Of a stretch of 64,000 nt of DNA, positions 57,785-64,000 are shown piece after piece. A program made the translations under genes and the position numbers. This DNA comes from Massilia kyonggiensis. GTDB taxonomy: Bacteria > Pseudomonadota > Gammaproteobacteria > Burkholderiales > Burkholderiaceae_D. Under the pieces are notes generated by a model. The model had not been told where the DNA came from. It saw only the letters and a list, made by a program, of their open reading frames with translations, and did no database searches. Location: positions 558,001 to 622,000 of the forward strand of contig NZ_JANUGY010000002.1 of NCBI RefSeq assembly GCF_024756235.1, read 5' to 3'. Every line of letters begins with the position of its first letter. Within the stretch, counting starts at the first letter, position 1.

Positions 57785-58312
57785 ATGCTGAAAACAATGG
57801 GTATCGAAATTCGCCAGGCAACACAGAACGACGCGCCGGCCGCATGCGGGCTGCTGCGCCGTTCGATCGAAGAGGGCTGCGTGCGCGACCACGGCGACCG
57901 CCCCGAGATCCTGCAGGCCTGGCTCGGCAACAAGACAACCCAGAACGTGCTGGGCTGGCTGTCGTCGCCCAGCAACTTTGCCGTCGTGGCGGAGCGTGAC
58001 GGGGACGTGGTCGGCTTCGCACTGCTGAACCAGGCGGGCAAAGTGCCCCTGTGTTATGTCCGGCCGGACCTGTTGCGCCAGGGCGTCGGACGCGCGCTGC
58101 TGCGGGCACTGGAAACCCAGGCGCGCGCGTGGAACATCACCAAGGTGCACATGCAGAGCCCGGAGTCCGCCAGCGGCTTTTTCGAGCGCCAGGGCTATGT
58201 CAACGCGGGCAAGGACAAGGCCTGTTTCGGTCTCGAATGCGACTTCCTGTGGAAGCAGCTCGACGCGGAAACGGCGCCGGCCCGCAAGCGATTTTGCAAT
58301 TGCAGCCAGTGA
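57785..58312 (+). CDS. GNAT-family N-acetyltransferase
   Basis: 175 residues from ATG at 57785, with AGG close upstream; ATG at 57797 (MGIEIRQ) is an alternative. The N-terminal strand IEIRQATQNDAPAACGLL and the acetyl-CoA loop VRPDLLRQGVGRALLRALE are typical. FFERQGYVNAGKDKACFG near the end is the usual GNAT terminal fold. The substrate is unknown. A cysteine-containing basic tail (ARKRFCNCSQ) follows. Confidence 0.85.
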   Translation: MLKTMGIEIRQATQNDAPAACGLLRRSIEEGCVRDHGDRPEILQAWLGNKTTQNVLGWLSSPSNFAVVAERDGDVVGFALLNQAGKVPLCYVRPDLLRQGVGRALLRALETQARAWNITKVHMQSPESASGFFERQGYVNAGKDKACFGLECDFLWKQLDAETAPARKRFCNCSQ

Positions 58313-58330
58313 GCTGCGTCATGGTTTGAA

Positions 58331-58352
58331 CGTTGTGTAACATTACGCAACG
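58331..58352. promoter_or_regulatory. 22-base inverted repeat upstream of the DUF882 gene
   Basis: CGTTGTGTA, ACAT, TACGCAACG: arms match at eight of nine positions. A T-rich stretch follows 9 bases later. It could terminate the acetyltransferase transcript or be an operator for the next gene, whose possible -10 box TATAGT is at 58386-58391. Confidence 0.4.
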
Positions 58353-58417
58353 TGAACTCATCTTTTTTCCTGTTGGCGCTTGCGCTATAGTAGTCGGGTT
58401 TCAATGATGAGTTCGTT

Positions 58418-59065
58418 ATGGCTTCCCGTAGAGATTTTCTTCACCACGGCTTGCGCCTGACCGCGCTGGGACTCGTCGCCGTCCCGCTGGTCGATGCGCA
58501 GGCAGCCCGCTCCCAGACCGACACCCCGAGCACGGAGCTGGAACCGCCGCCCGATCTGTTCGATGCCCAGGTCGTCGACATCGACTTCTGGGTCAAGCCG
58601 CGCACACTGTCCGTGGTCCGTCCGCAAAGCGGCGAACGCGCCAGTGTCCTGTACTGGAAGGATGGCGAGGTGATCGATTCCGCCTACCAGCAGCTGTGCC
58701 ATCTGCTGCGCGACGTGAATGGCAAGGCGTCGATCGCCATCGACCCGAAGCTGATCGAAACGCTGTGGGCGTCGCAGGCATTCGTCGCACGCTACGGCCT
58801 CGAGCGGCCACTCGAAATCCTGTCCGGCTACCGCACCCCCGCCTCCAACAACCGCCTCATCGAGCAGGGCGTGCCGGCTGCGCGCCAGTCGCTGCACATG
58901 TCGGGCAAGGCGGCGGACGTGCGCATCGCCGGCCTCACCGAGGAAGTGCTGGGCGGGCTCGTGAAGAGCTTCCGCAAGGGCGGCGTCGGCTTCTACTACC
59001 GCTCCGGCCCGAAAGGCGGCTGGATCCACACCGACACGGGCCTCAACCGTACCTGGAAGGGCTGA
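58418..59065 (+). CDS. DUF882/MepK-like peptidoglycan peptidase, Tat-exported
   Basis: 215 residues. The N-terminus SRRDFLHHGLRLTALGLVAV is a twin-arginine signal. The M15-type metallopeptidase core has LSGYRTPASNNRL, zinc ligands in SLHMSGKAADVRI and a final histidine in WIHTDTG. Relatives such as E. coli MepK cleave 3-3 cross-links of peptidoglycan. Full length for the family. Confidence 0.88.
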   Translation: MASRRDFLHHGLRLTALGLVAVPLVDAQAARSQTDTPSTELEPPPDLFDAQVVDIDFWVKPRTLSVVRPQSGERASVLYWKDGEVIDSAYQQLCHLLRDVNGKASIAIDPKLIETLWASQAFVARYGLERPLEILSGYRTPASNNRLIEQGVPAARQSLHMSGKAADVRIAGLTEEVLGGLVKSFRKGGVGFYYRSGPKGGWIHTDTGLNRTWKG

Positions 59066-59166
59066 GCGGGTCTCTCCGCCGCCGGATTCCCGAACGGATA
59101 GGCGGCGCACGCGTTCTCCCGTTTTTGCTATCGTGGTCATATCAACCTTTTCCCAAGGAGGACGTG

Positions 59167-59454
59167 ATGGCAACCATGAACGCACCCACGATGGAACGCC
59201 GGCACCTGCCCGAACGACGCGCGTCCGTGCGCGAGGGGGCGACCGCAATGTCCGGCATTGACTACGCCGCAATGGCGCTCCTGATCATCGGCGGCCTGAA
59301 CTGGGCGATGGTGGGCCTGTTCGACGTCGACGTCGTCGCGACACTGTTCGGTCCGGGCAGCCCGGCCAGCCGTGTCGTGTATGTCGTTGTCGGCCTCGCA
59401 GCCCTGTACTCGATCTATACGGCGATCAAGATGAGCCGCCACCATCCCCACTGA
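59167..59454 (+). CDS. DUF378 small membrane protein
   Basis: 95 residues from ATG at 59167, preceded by AAGGAGG. A charged N-terminal 28 residues precede two membrane segments (about 30-55 and 68-88) carrying LLIIGGLNWAMVGLFDVDVV, the DUF378 signature. The function of the family is unknown. The N-terminal extension is longer than in most relatives. Followed four bases later by the phosphoesterase gene. Confidence 0.85.
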   Translation: MATMNAPTMERRHLPERRASVREGATAMSGIDYAAMALLIIGGLNWAMVGLFDVDVVATLFGPGSPASRVVYVVVGLAALYSIYTAIKMSRHHPH

Positions 59455-59458
59455 GCCG

Positions 59459-59923
59459 ATGCGGGTCGGCCTGATTTCCGACACGCATGGCCTGCTGCGC
59501 CCCGAGGCGCTCGATTTTCTTGCCGGGTCCGACCACATCGTCCACGGCGGCGACATCGGCGGCCCGGAGATCCTCGAGCGCCTTGCAGAGATTGCCCCGC
59601 TGACGGTGGTCCGCGGCAATAACGACACGGCACCGTGGGCGCGCGCGATCCCGGAAACGGCCCGCGTCGACTTCGGGCCGGTGGCGCTGTACGCGATCCA
59701 CGACCTGAAGCAGCTCGACATCGACCCGCGCGCGGCCGGCGTGCGCGTCGTCGTGTCCGGCCACTCGCACAAGCCCGTATGCAGCGAGCGCGGCGGCGTG
59801 CTGTACGTGAATCCGGGCAGCGCGGGCCGGCGCCGGTTCAGCCTGCCGATCGCGGCCGGCGAGCTGATCATCGAGGGCGATGCCGTCGCAGTAAAGCTGG
59901 TGACGCTCCGCGAAATGCCGTAG
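59459..59923 (+). CDS. YfcE/MJ0936-type metallophosphoesterase
   Basis: 154 residues. Metal-ligand motifs in order: ISDTHG, HGGDIGG, RGNND, IHD and SGHSHKP, followed by YVNPGSAGRRR. It is a two-metal phosphodiesterase of the YfcE group, active on small phosphodiesters; the physiological substrate is not known. No signal peptide. Four bases after the DUF378 gene, hence probably in one operon with it. Confidence 0.92.
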   Translation: MRVGLISDTHGLLRPEALDFLAGSDHIVHGGDIGGPEILERLAEIAPLTVVRGNNDTAPWARAIPETARVDFGPVALYAIHDLKQLDIDPRAAGVRVVVSGHSHKPVCSERGGVLYVNPGSAGRRRFSLPIAAGELIIEGDAVAVKLVTLREMP

Positions 59924-59958
59924 CATACGCGCCGTCCTCAGCCTGATCGATCACCAAC

Positions 59959-60369
59959 ATGACGCCTGACACCAACGACACTGAACGCCCCCGTTTCCGC
60001 CCTGTCCCATGGACGTCGCTGGAAACCCCGCAGGACGTCGAACTATGGATCGAGGAGCACAACCGCACGATGCAGGAGCTCGTCAAGCCGCAGGAGACGG
60101 GCGTCGGCGTGCGCTTCCGCCTCGCGCCCGGCGGCGACGTCTACATGCAGACGGCGGCGGATGCCGTCATCCTCGACGTCGAACCGGACGCCAGCTGGAT
60201 CGCGCCGCTCATCATGGCCGCGACGGGTGCCGAGCAGCCGGCCGGCTCGATCTGGGTACTGCCGGACGACAAGCTCGTGCAACTGCTGCTGGGCCTCTCG
60301 ACCCTCGTGGAGAGCTCGCTGATCGTCACCGGTCACAATTTCGGCAGACACGGCCGGCGACAGTTTTAG
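59959..60369 (+). CDS. Hypothetical protein
   Basis: 136 residues; family not recognised. Acidic overall, with no signal peptide or membrane segment. Conserved-looking stretches are WTSLETPQDVELWIEEHN and QTAADAVILDVEPDASWIAP, and a leucine-rich end (KLVQLLLGLSTLVESS). The start ATG at 59959 has a weak ribosome-binding site. It lies 35 bases after the phosphoesterase gene on the same strand. Confidence 0.6.
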   Translation: MTPDTNDTERPRFRPVPWTSLETPQDVELWIEEHNRTMQELVKPQETGVGVRFRLAPGGDVYMQTAADAVILDVEPDASWIAPLIMAATGAEQPAGSIWVLPDDKLVQLLLGLSTLVESSLIVTGHNFGRHGRRQF

Positions 60370-60452
60370 CATATATTTACGACAATATTTCCTTTGCATG
60401 TAGTCAAGATTCGGTGTTAAATCAGCGCTGTCTCGTACGATGAGCTGAGCCG

Positions 60453-61253
60453 ATGCCTACACGAATCCCGACCGCCACGCGGCGCGCGCTGCTGTTGTCC
60501 CTCGCTCTCGCAGCTGTCGCGCTGCCGGCCCGCGCGGCCGACCTGCTCGACACCGTCAAGACCCGCGGAACCCTGCGCATCGCCCTGGAAGGCACCTATC
60601 CTCCATTCAATTTCAAGGATGCGAAGACGGGGCAACTGGCCGGATACGACGTCGACGTCGCGAAACTCGTCTGCGCGAAGCTCGGTGTGAAACCGGAATT
60701 CGTGACGACGGAATGGTCGGCCATCCTCGCCGGCCTGGGCGCGGGCAGGTACGACGTGATCGTCAGCCAGGTCGGCATCACGCCGCGGCGCCAGCAGGCA
60801 TTCGATTTTTCGCAGCCTTATACCTATTCGGCGCCGCAACTGATCGTGCGCCGCAACGAGGCCGCGGCCTACCGGAGTCTCGCCGACCTCAAGGGCCGGA
60901 CGGTCGGCGTGGGGCAGGGCAGCGTGTTCGAGCAGCAGGTGCGGGCCGTACCCGGCATCGAAGTCAAGAGCTACCCGGCCGCGCCGGAAAACCTGCAGGA
61001 CCTCGCGTTCGGCCGCATCGACGCGGCCCTCAACGACAGCCTGATGGTGGCCTATCTCCTCAAGAATTCGCAGCTGCCGATCCGCGCCGGCGCGCGTGTG
61101 GGCGACGTCGAGCGCATGGGCATCGCCTTCCGCAAGGGCAATCCGAAATTCCATGCGGCCGTGGACAGGGCCATCGACGACATGCGCGCCGACGGCAGCC
61201 TGAAGCAGGTGTCGCTCAAATGGTTCGGTACTGACGCCACACGCGCCCCGTGA
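60453..61253 (+). CDS. Amino-acid ABC transporter substrate-binding protein
   Basis: 266 residues with a signal peptide (ending PARAADLL). SBP-bac-3 features: GTLRIALEGTYPPFNFKDAK, LAGYDVDVAKLV, SAILAGLGAGRYDVIVSQVG, ITPRRQQAFDFSQPY and LKGRTVGVGQGS. It resembles cystine- and polar-amino-acid-binding proteins such as FliY/TcyA. Overlaps the permease gene by four bases. Confidence 0.9.
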   Translation: MPTRIPTATRRALLLSLALAAVALPARAADLLDTVKTRGTLRIALEGTYPPFNFKDAKTGQLAGYDVDVAKLVCAKLGVKPEFVTTEWSAILAGLGAGRYDVIVSQVGITPRRQQAFDFSQPYTYSAPQLIVRRNEAAAYRSLADLKGRTVGVGQGSVFEQQVRAVPGIEVKSYPAAPENLQDLAFGRIDAALNDSLMVAYLLKNSQLPIRAGARVGDVERMGIAFRKGNPKFHAAVDRAIDDMRADGSLKQVSLKWFGTDATRAP

Positions 61254-61909
61254 CGGAGCTGATCGACCTGCTGCGCGAGGCCGCGCCCGTGATGGCGAAA
61301 GGGGCCGGTTACACGCTCGCGTTCGCGATGGCGGCGATGGTGGGCGGACTCGTGCTCGGCTTTCCGACTGCAATCCTGAGATTGGCGCCGTGGGCGCCGC
61401 TGCGCTGGCCGGCCGCGCTGTACGTGAGCGTGTTTCGCGGCACGCCGCTGCTCGTCCAGTTATTCGTCATCTATTACGGCCTGCCCGGCATCGGCATCGA
61501 ATTCACGCCCGTCACGGCGGGCATCCTCGCGCTGTCGCTGAACGCGGGCGCGTACCTGTCCGAGAGCCTGCGCGGGGCCATCCTCGGCATCGCCAGGGGG
61601 CAGTGGAATGCGGGCTTCAGCCTCGGCCTCACCTATCCGCAGACCTTGGGCCTCGTGATCCTGCCGCAGGCGCTGCGCACGGCCGTGCCGGCGATGAGCA
61701 ACACGTTGATCAGCCTGATCAAGGACACGGCCCTCGTCTCCGTCATCACGGTGACCGAGTTGATGCTCGTGACGAAGGAGCTGATCGCGGTGACGTTCCG
61801 GCCATTGCCGCTGTATGTGGCGGCGGCCGTCGTGTACTGGCTGCTGAGCTTGTTCTTCGAAGCGGTGCAGCGCCGCGCGGAGCGGCATTTCAACCGCGCG
61901 CACAGATGA
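61250..61909 (+). CDS. Amino-acid ABC transporter permease
   Basis: 219 residues from GTG at 61250 (GTGA overlap with the upstream stop). About five membrane segments, with the HisM-type motif RGTPLLVQLFVIYYGLPGIG and the EAA loop (SLGLTYPQTLGLVILPQALR). The ATP-binding protein usually encoded next is missing: the following gene is convergent ETF-QO. ATPase must come from elsewhere, or the system is incomplete. Confidence 0.9.
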   Translation: MTELIDLLREAAPVMAKGAGYTLAFAMAAMVGGLVLGFPTAILRLAPWAPLRWPAALYVSVFRGTPLLVQLFVIYYGLPGIGIEFTPVTAGILALSLNAGAYLSESLRGAILGIARGQWNAGFSLGLTYPQTLGLVILPQALRTAVPAMSNTLISLIKDTALVSVITVTELMLVTKELIAVTFRPLPLYVAAAVVYWLLSLFFEAVQRRAERHFNRAHR

Positions 61910-61930
61910 AAAACGGCGCCGCAGCGCCGT
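61909..61930 (-). terminator. Rho-independent terminator of the ETF-QO gene
   Basis: On the minus strand ACGGCGC, TGCG, GCGCCGT is followed by a run of Ts. It fills the 27-base gap between the convergent permease and ETF-QO genes. Confidence 0.75.
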
Positions 61931-61936
61931 TCGGTC

Positions 61937-63613
61937 TTACATGTTCGGGTAGTTCGGCCCGCCGCCGCCTTCCGGCGTGACCCACACGATGTTCTGCGTC
62001 GGGTCCTTGATGTCGCAGGTCTTGCAGTGCACGCAGTTCTGCGCGTTGATCTGCAGGCGATCCTTGCCCTCGTCCGTCTTCACGAATTCGTACACGCCGG
62101 CCGGGCAATATCTTTGTTCCGGACCCGCGAACTTGGCCAGGTTGATCTCGACCGGCACGTTCGGGTTCTTCAGCGTGAGGTGCACGGGCTGGTCTTCCGC
62201 ATGGTTCGTGTTCGAGATGAACACGGACGACAGGCGGTCGAACGTCAGCTTGCCGTCCGGCTTCGGATAGACGATGGGCTTGAAGTCGGACGCCGGGCGC
62301 AGGCATTCGTGGTCCGCATGGTTGTGGTGCAGCGTCCACGGCGCCTTGCCCTTGAACAGGATCTGGTCGATGCCGGTCATGATCGTGCCAACGACGAGGC
62401 CCTTGCTCATCCACGGCTTGAAGTTGCGCGCGACATGCAGTTCCTCGTGCAGCCACGATTGTTCGAACGCGACCGGATAGCTCAGCAGTTCGTCGTGCTG
62501 GCGGCCCGCGCCCAGTGCGGCGTAGGCGGCGTCGGCCGCGAGCATGCCCGTCTTGATGGCGGCATGGCTGCCCTTGATGCGGCTCGTGTTGAGGAACCCC
62601 GCGTCGCAGCCGATCAGCGCGCCGCCCGGGAACACGGTCTTCGGCAGCGACTGCAGGCCACCCGCCGTGATCGCGCGCGCGCCATACGAGATGCGCTTGC
62701 CGCCTTCGAAGAAGTGGCGGATCGCCGGGTGCGTTTTATAACGCTGGAATTCTTCGTACGGCGACAGATACGGGTTCTGGTACGACAGGCCGACGATGAA
62801 GCCGACGGCGACCTGGTTGTTTTCCAGGTGGTACAAGAAGGAGCCGCCATAGGTATCGTTGTCCAGCGGCCAGCCGGCCGTGTGGACCACGAGGCCCGGC
62901 TGGTGTTTGGCCGGATCGATTTCCCACAGTTCCTTGATGCCGATGCCGTACGTCTGAGGATCCTTGCCCTTGTTCAGGTCGTATTTCGCCATCAGCTGCT
63001 TGCCGAGGTGGCCGCGCGAGCCTTCCGCGAACAGCGTGTACTTCGCGTGCAGCTCCATGCCCAGCTGGAACGCGTCGGTCGGCTGGCCGTGGCGGTTGAC
63101 GCCCATGTTGCCGGTGGCGACACCCTTCACGGAGCCGTCGTCGTTGTACAGGATTTCGGCGGCCGGGAAGCCCGGGAAGATCTCGACGCCCAGCGCTTCC
63201 GCCTGCTGGCCCAGCCAGCGCACGACGTTGGCCAGCGAAATCACGTAGTTGCCGTGATTCGTCAGCATCTTCGGCATCATGAACGAGGGCGTCTGGTAAG
63301 CCTTCGTCTCGGAGAGGAACAGCATGCGGTCTTCCGTCACGGGCGTGTTCAGCGGTGCGCCGAGTTCCTTCCAGTTCGGGAACAGTTCGTTCAGCGCGCG
63401 CGGATCCATCACGGCGCCCGACAGGATGTGCGCGCCCAGCTCGCCGCCTTTTTCCAGCACGCAGACCGACACGTCCTGGCCCTTTTCGGCCGCCAGCTGC
63501 TTCAGGCGGATCGCGGCCGACAGGCCTGCGGGGCCGCCGCCGACGATGACCACGTCGTATTCCATTGCTTCGCGGGGGCCGTATTCTTCGAGGAGGGAGT
63601 TGGTCTGAGTCAT
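61937..63613 (-). CDS. etfD: Electron-transfer flavoprotein-ubiquinone oxidoreductase
   Basis: 558 residues, full length. FAD-binding VVIVGGGPAGLSAAIRL, the ETF-QO segments GCDAGFLNTSRIKGSHAA and FEQSWLHEELHVARNF, and the C-terminal [4Fe-4S] ferredoxin-like part CPAGVYEFV...NCVHCKTCDIKDP. It passes electrons from reduced ETF (fatty-acid and amino-acid oxidation) to ubiquinone at the inner membrane. Ends at a good terminator. Confidence 0.95.
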   Translation of the reverse strand: MTQTNSLLEEYGPREAMEYDVVIVGGGPAGLSAAIRLKQLAAEKGQDVSVCVLEKGGELGAHILSGAVMDPRALNELFPNWKELGAPLNTPVTEDRMLFLSETKAYQTPSFMMPKMLTNHGNYVISLANVVRWLGQQAEALGVEIFPGFPAAEILYNDDGSVKGVATGNMGVNRHGQPTDAFQLGMELHAKYTLFAEGSRGHLGKQLMAKYDLNKGKDPQTYGIGIKELWEIDPAKHQPGLVVHTAGWPLDNDTYGGSFLYHLENNQVAVGFIVGLSYQNPYLSPYEEFQRYKTHPAIRHFFEGGKRISYGARAITAGGLQSLPKTVFPGGALIGCDAGFLNTSRIKGSHAAIKTGMLAADAAYAALGAGRQHDELLSYPVAFEQSWLHEELHVARNFKPWMSKGLVVGTIMTGIDQILFKGKAPWTLHHNHADHECLRPASDFKPIVYPKPDGKLTFDRLSSVFISNTNHAEDQPVHLTLKNPNVPVEINLAKFAGPEQRYCPAGVYEFVKTDEGKDRLQINAQNCVHCKTCDIKDPTQNIVWVTPEGGGGPNYPNM

Positions 63614-63792
63614 GTCTTATGGGAGTTTTAAAAATTTAAGCACGAGTGTGCACTTTTTTGCGCTCGTTGGCAACGCCGAGCGCCATTGTAGGGCAACTAT
63701 TAGACGCGGCAATCTAATCGGTGCGAAATAGGTGAAGTGTGTAATCATTATGACTTCGCAACAGAATTTAGTTCGGAGACAGGGGGCGTAAC

Positions 63793-64000
63793 GTGGGGAT
63801 TGAAGTCAATTTCGAAGGAAAGATCGCGATGGTCACGGGCGCGTCCAGCGGGCTGGGCGCGCGGTTCGCCAAGGCGCTGGCCGGCGCCGGCGCCCAGGTC
63901 GTGCTCGCATCGCGCCGCATCGAGCGCCTGAAGGAATTGCGTGCCGAGATCGAAGCGGACGGCGGCGCCGCCCACGTCGTGGCGCTGGACGTGACGGACC
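63793..64000 (+). CDS. Short-chain dehydrogenase/reductase, 3'-truncated by window edge
   Basis: Starts at GTG 63793, the first possible start after an in-frame stop, with a GGGGG run seven bases upstream. The 69 visible codons read VGIEVNFEGKIAMVTGASSG onward, with the nucleotide-binding TGASSGLG and ALDVTD of classical SDRs; a basic residue pair (SRR) after the second strand suggests NADP(H). The catalytic Ser-Tyr-Lys part lies outside the window. Divergent from ETF-QO. Confidence 0.85.
   Translation, partial: MGIEVNFEGKIAMVTGASSGLGARFAKALAGAGAQVVLASRRIERLKELRAEIEADGGAAHVVALDVTD

Overview
The window is high-G+C bacterial chromosome, densely packed with about 50 protein genes and no rRNA, tRNA or CRISPR array that I can see. 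Gene content (ETF-ubiquinone oxidoreductase, recC-recB-recD without ptrA, many large sensor kinases, a LasR-type receptor with an RsaL-type repressor, isoquinoline-oxidoreductase-type molybdenum enzyme, M35 and M1 secreted peptidases) suggests a betaproteobacterium of the Oxalobacteraceae (Massilia/Telluria/Duganella-like). That placement is inference from family knowledge, not from a search.

Layout. 1-10 kb: end of a nicotinamidase gene, a MipA/OmpV outer-membrane protein divergent from an OmpR-type two-component system with a striking operator-like dyad between them, a TPR-methyltransferase fusion, a molybdenum hydroxylase pair, and a PAS-GGDEF diguanylate cyclase. 10-19 kb: a CsgG-like protein with a palindromic upstream site; a stress cluster (Hsp20, phosphoribosyltransferase, SRPBCC protein, erythromycin-esterase-like protein) with a sigma32-like promoter; S-formylglutathione hydrolase; and a two-gene chromate transporter whose first gene is split by a TnpB element. 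19-25 kb: a UvrD/Rep-type helicase bracketed by two diverged direct repeats, each with three DnaA-box-like nonamers at identical spacing; a Sir2-like protein, an HD hydrolase and GlpD. 25-31 kb: an M35 metalloendopeptidase next to a gene resembling its N-terminal domain alone, an M1 aminopeptidase, a GST, and a degenerate CheR. 31-38 kb: a 1637-residue hybrid kinase built on tandem HAMP repeats, then a luxR-rsaL pair with a lux-box-like site but no luxI. 38-52 kb: prolyl-oligopeptidase, CHASE-type hybrid kinase and the recCBD operon. 52-64 kb: zinc-finger, MarR-GNAT, MotA-like, PbpG, sulfate-binding protein, small envelope and hypothetical genes, an amino-acid ABC transporter pair, ETF-QO, and the start of a short-chain dehydrogenase.

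Most interesting observations: the luxR-rsaL pair with all but one of the LasR acyl-homoserine-lactone contact residues and a lux-box-like site but no synthase gene; the paired repeats with DnaA-box triads around the helicase; the exact reconstruction of the chromate-transporter gene across the TnpB insertion; and the free-standing M35 N-terminal-domain-like protein.
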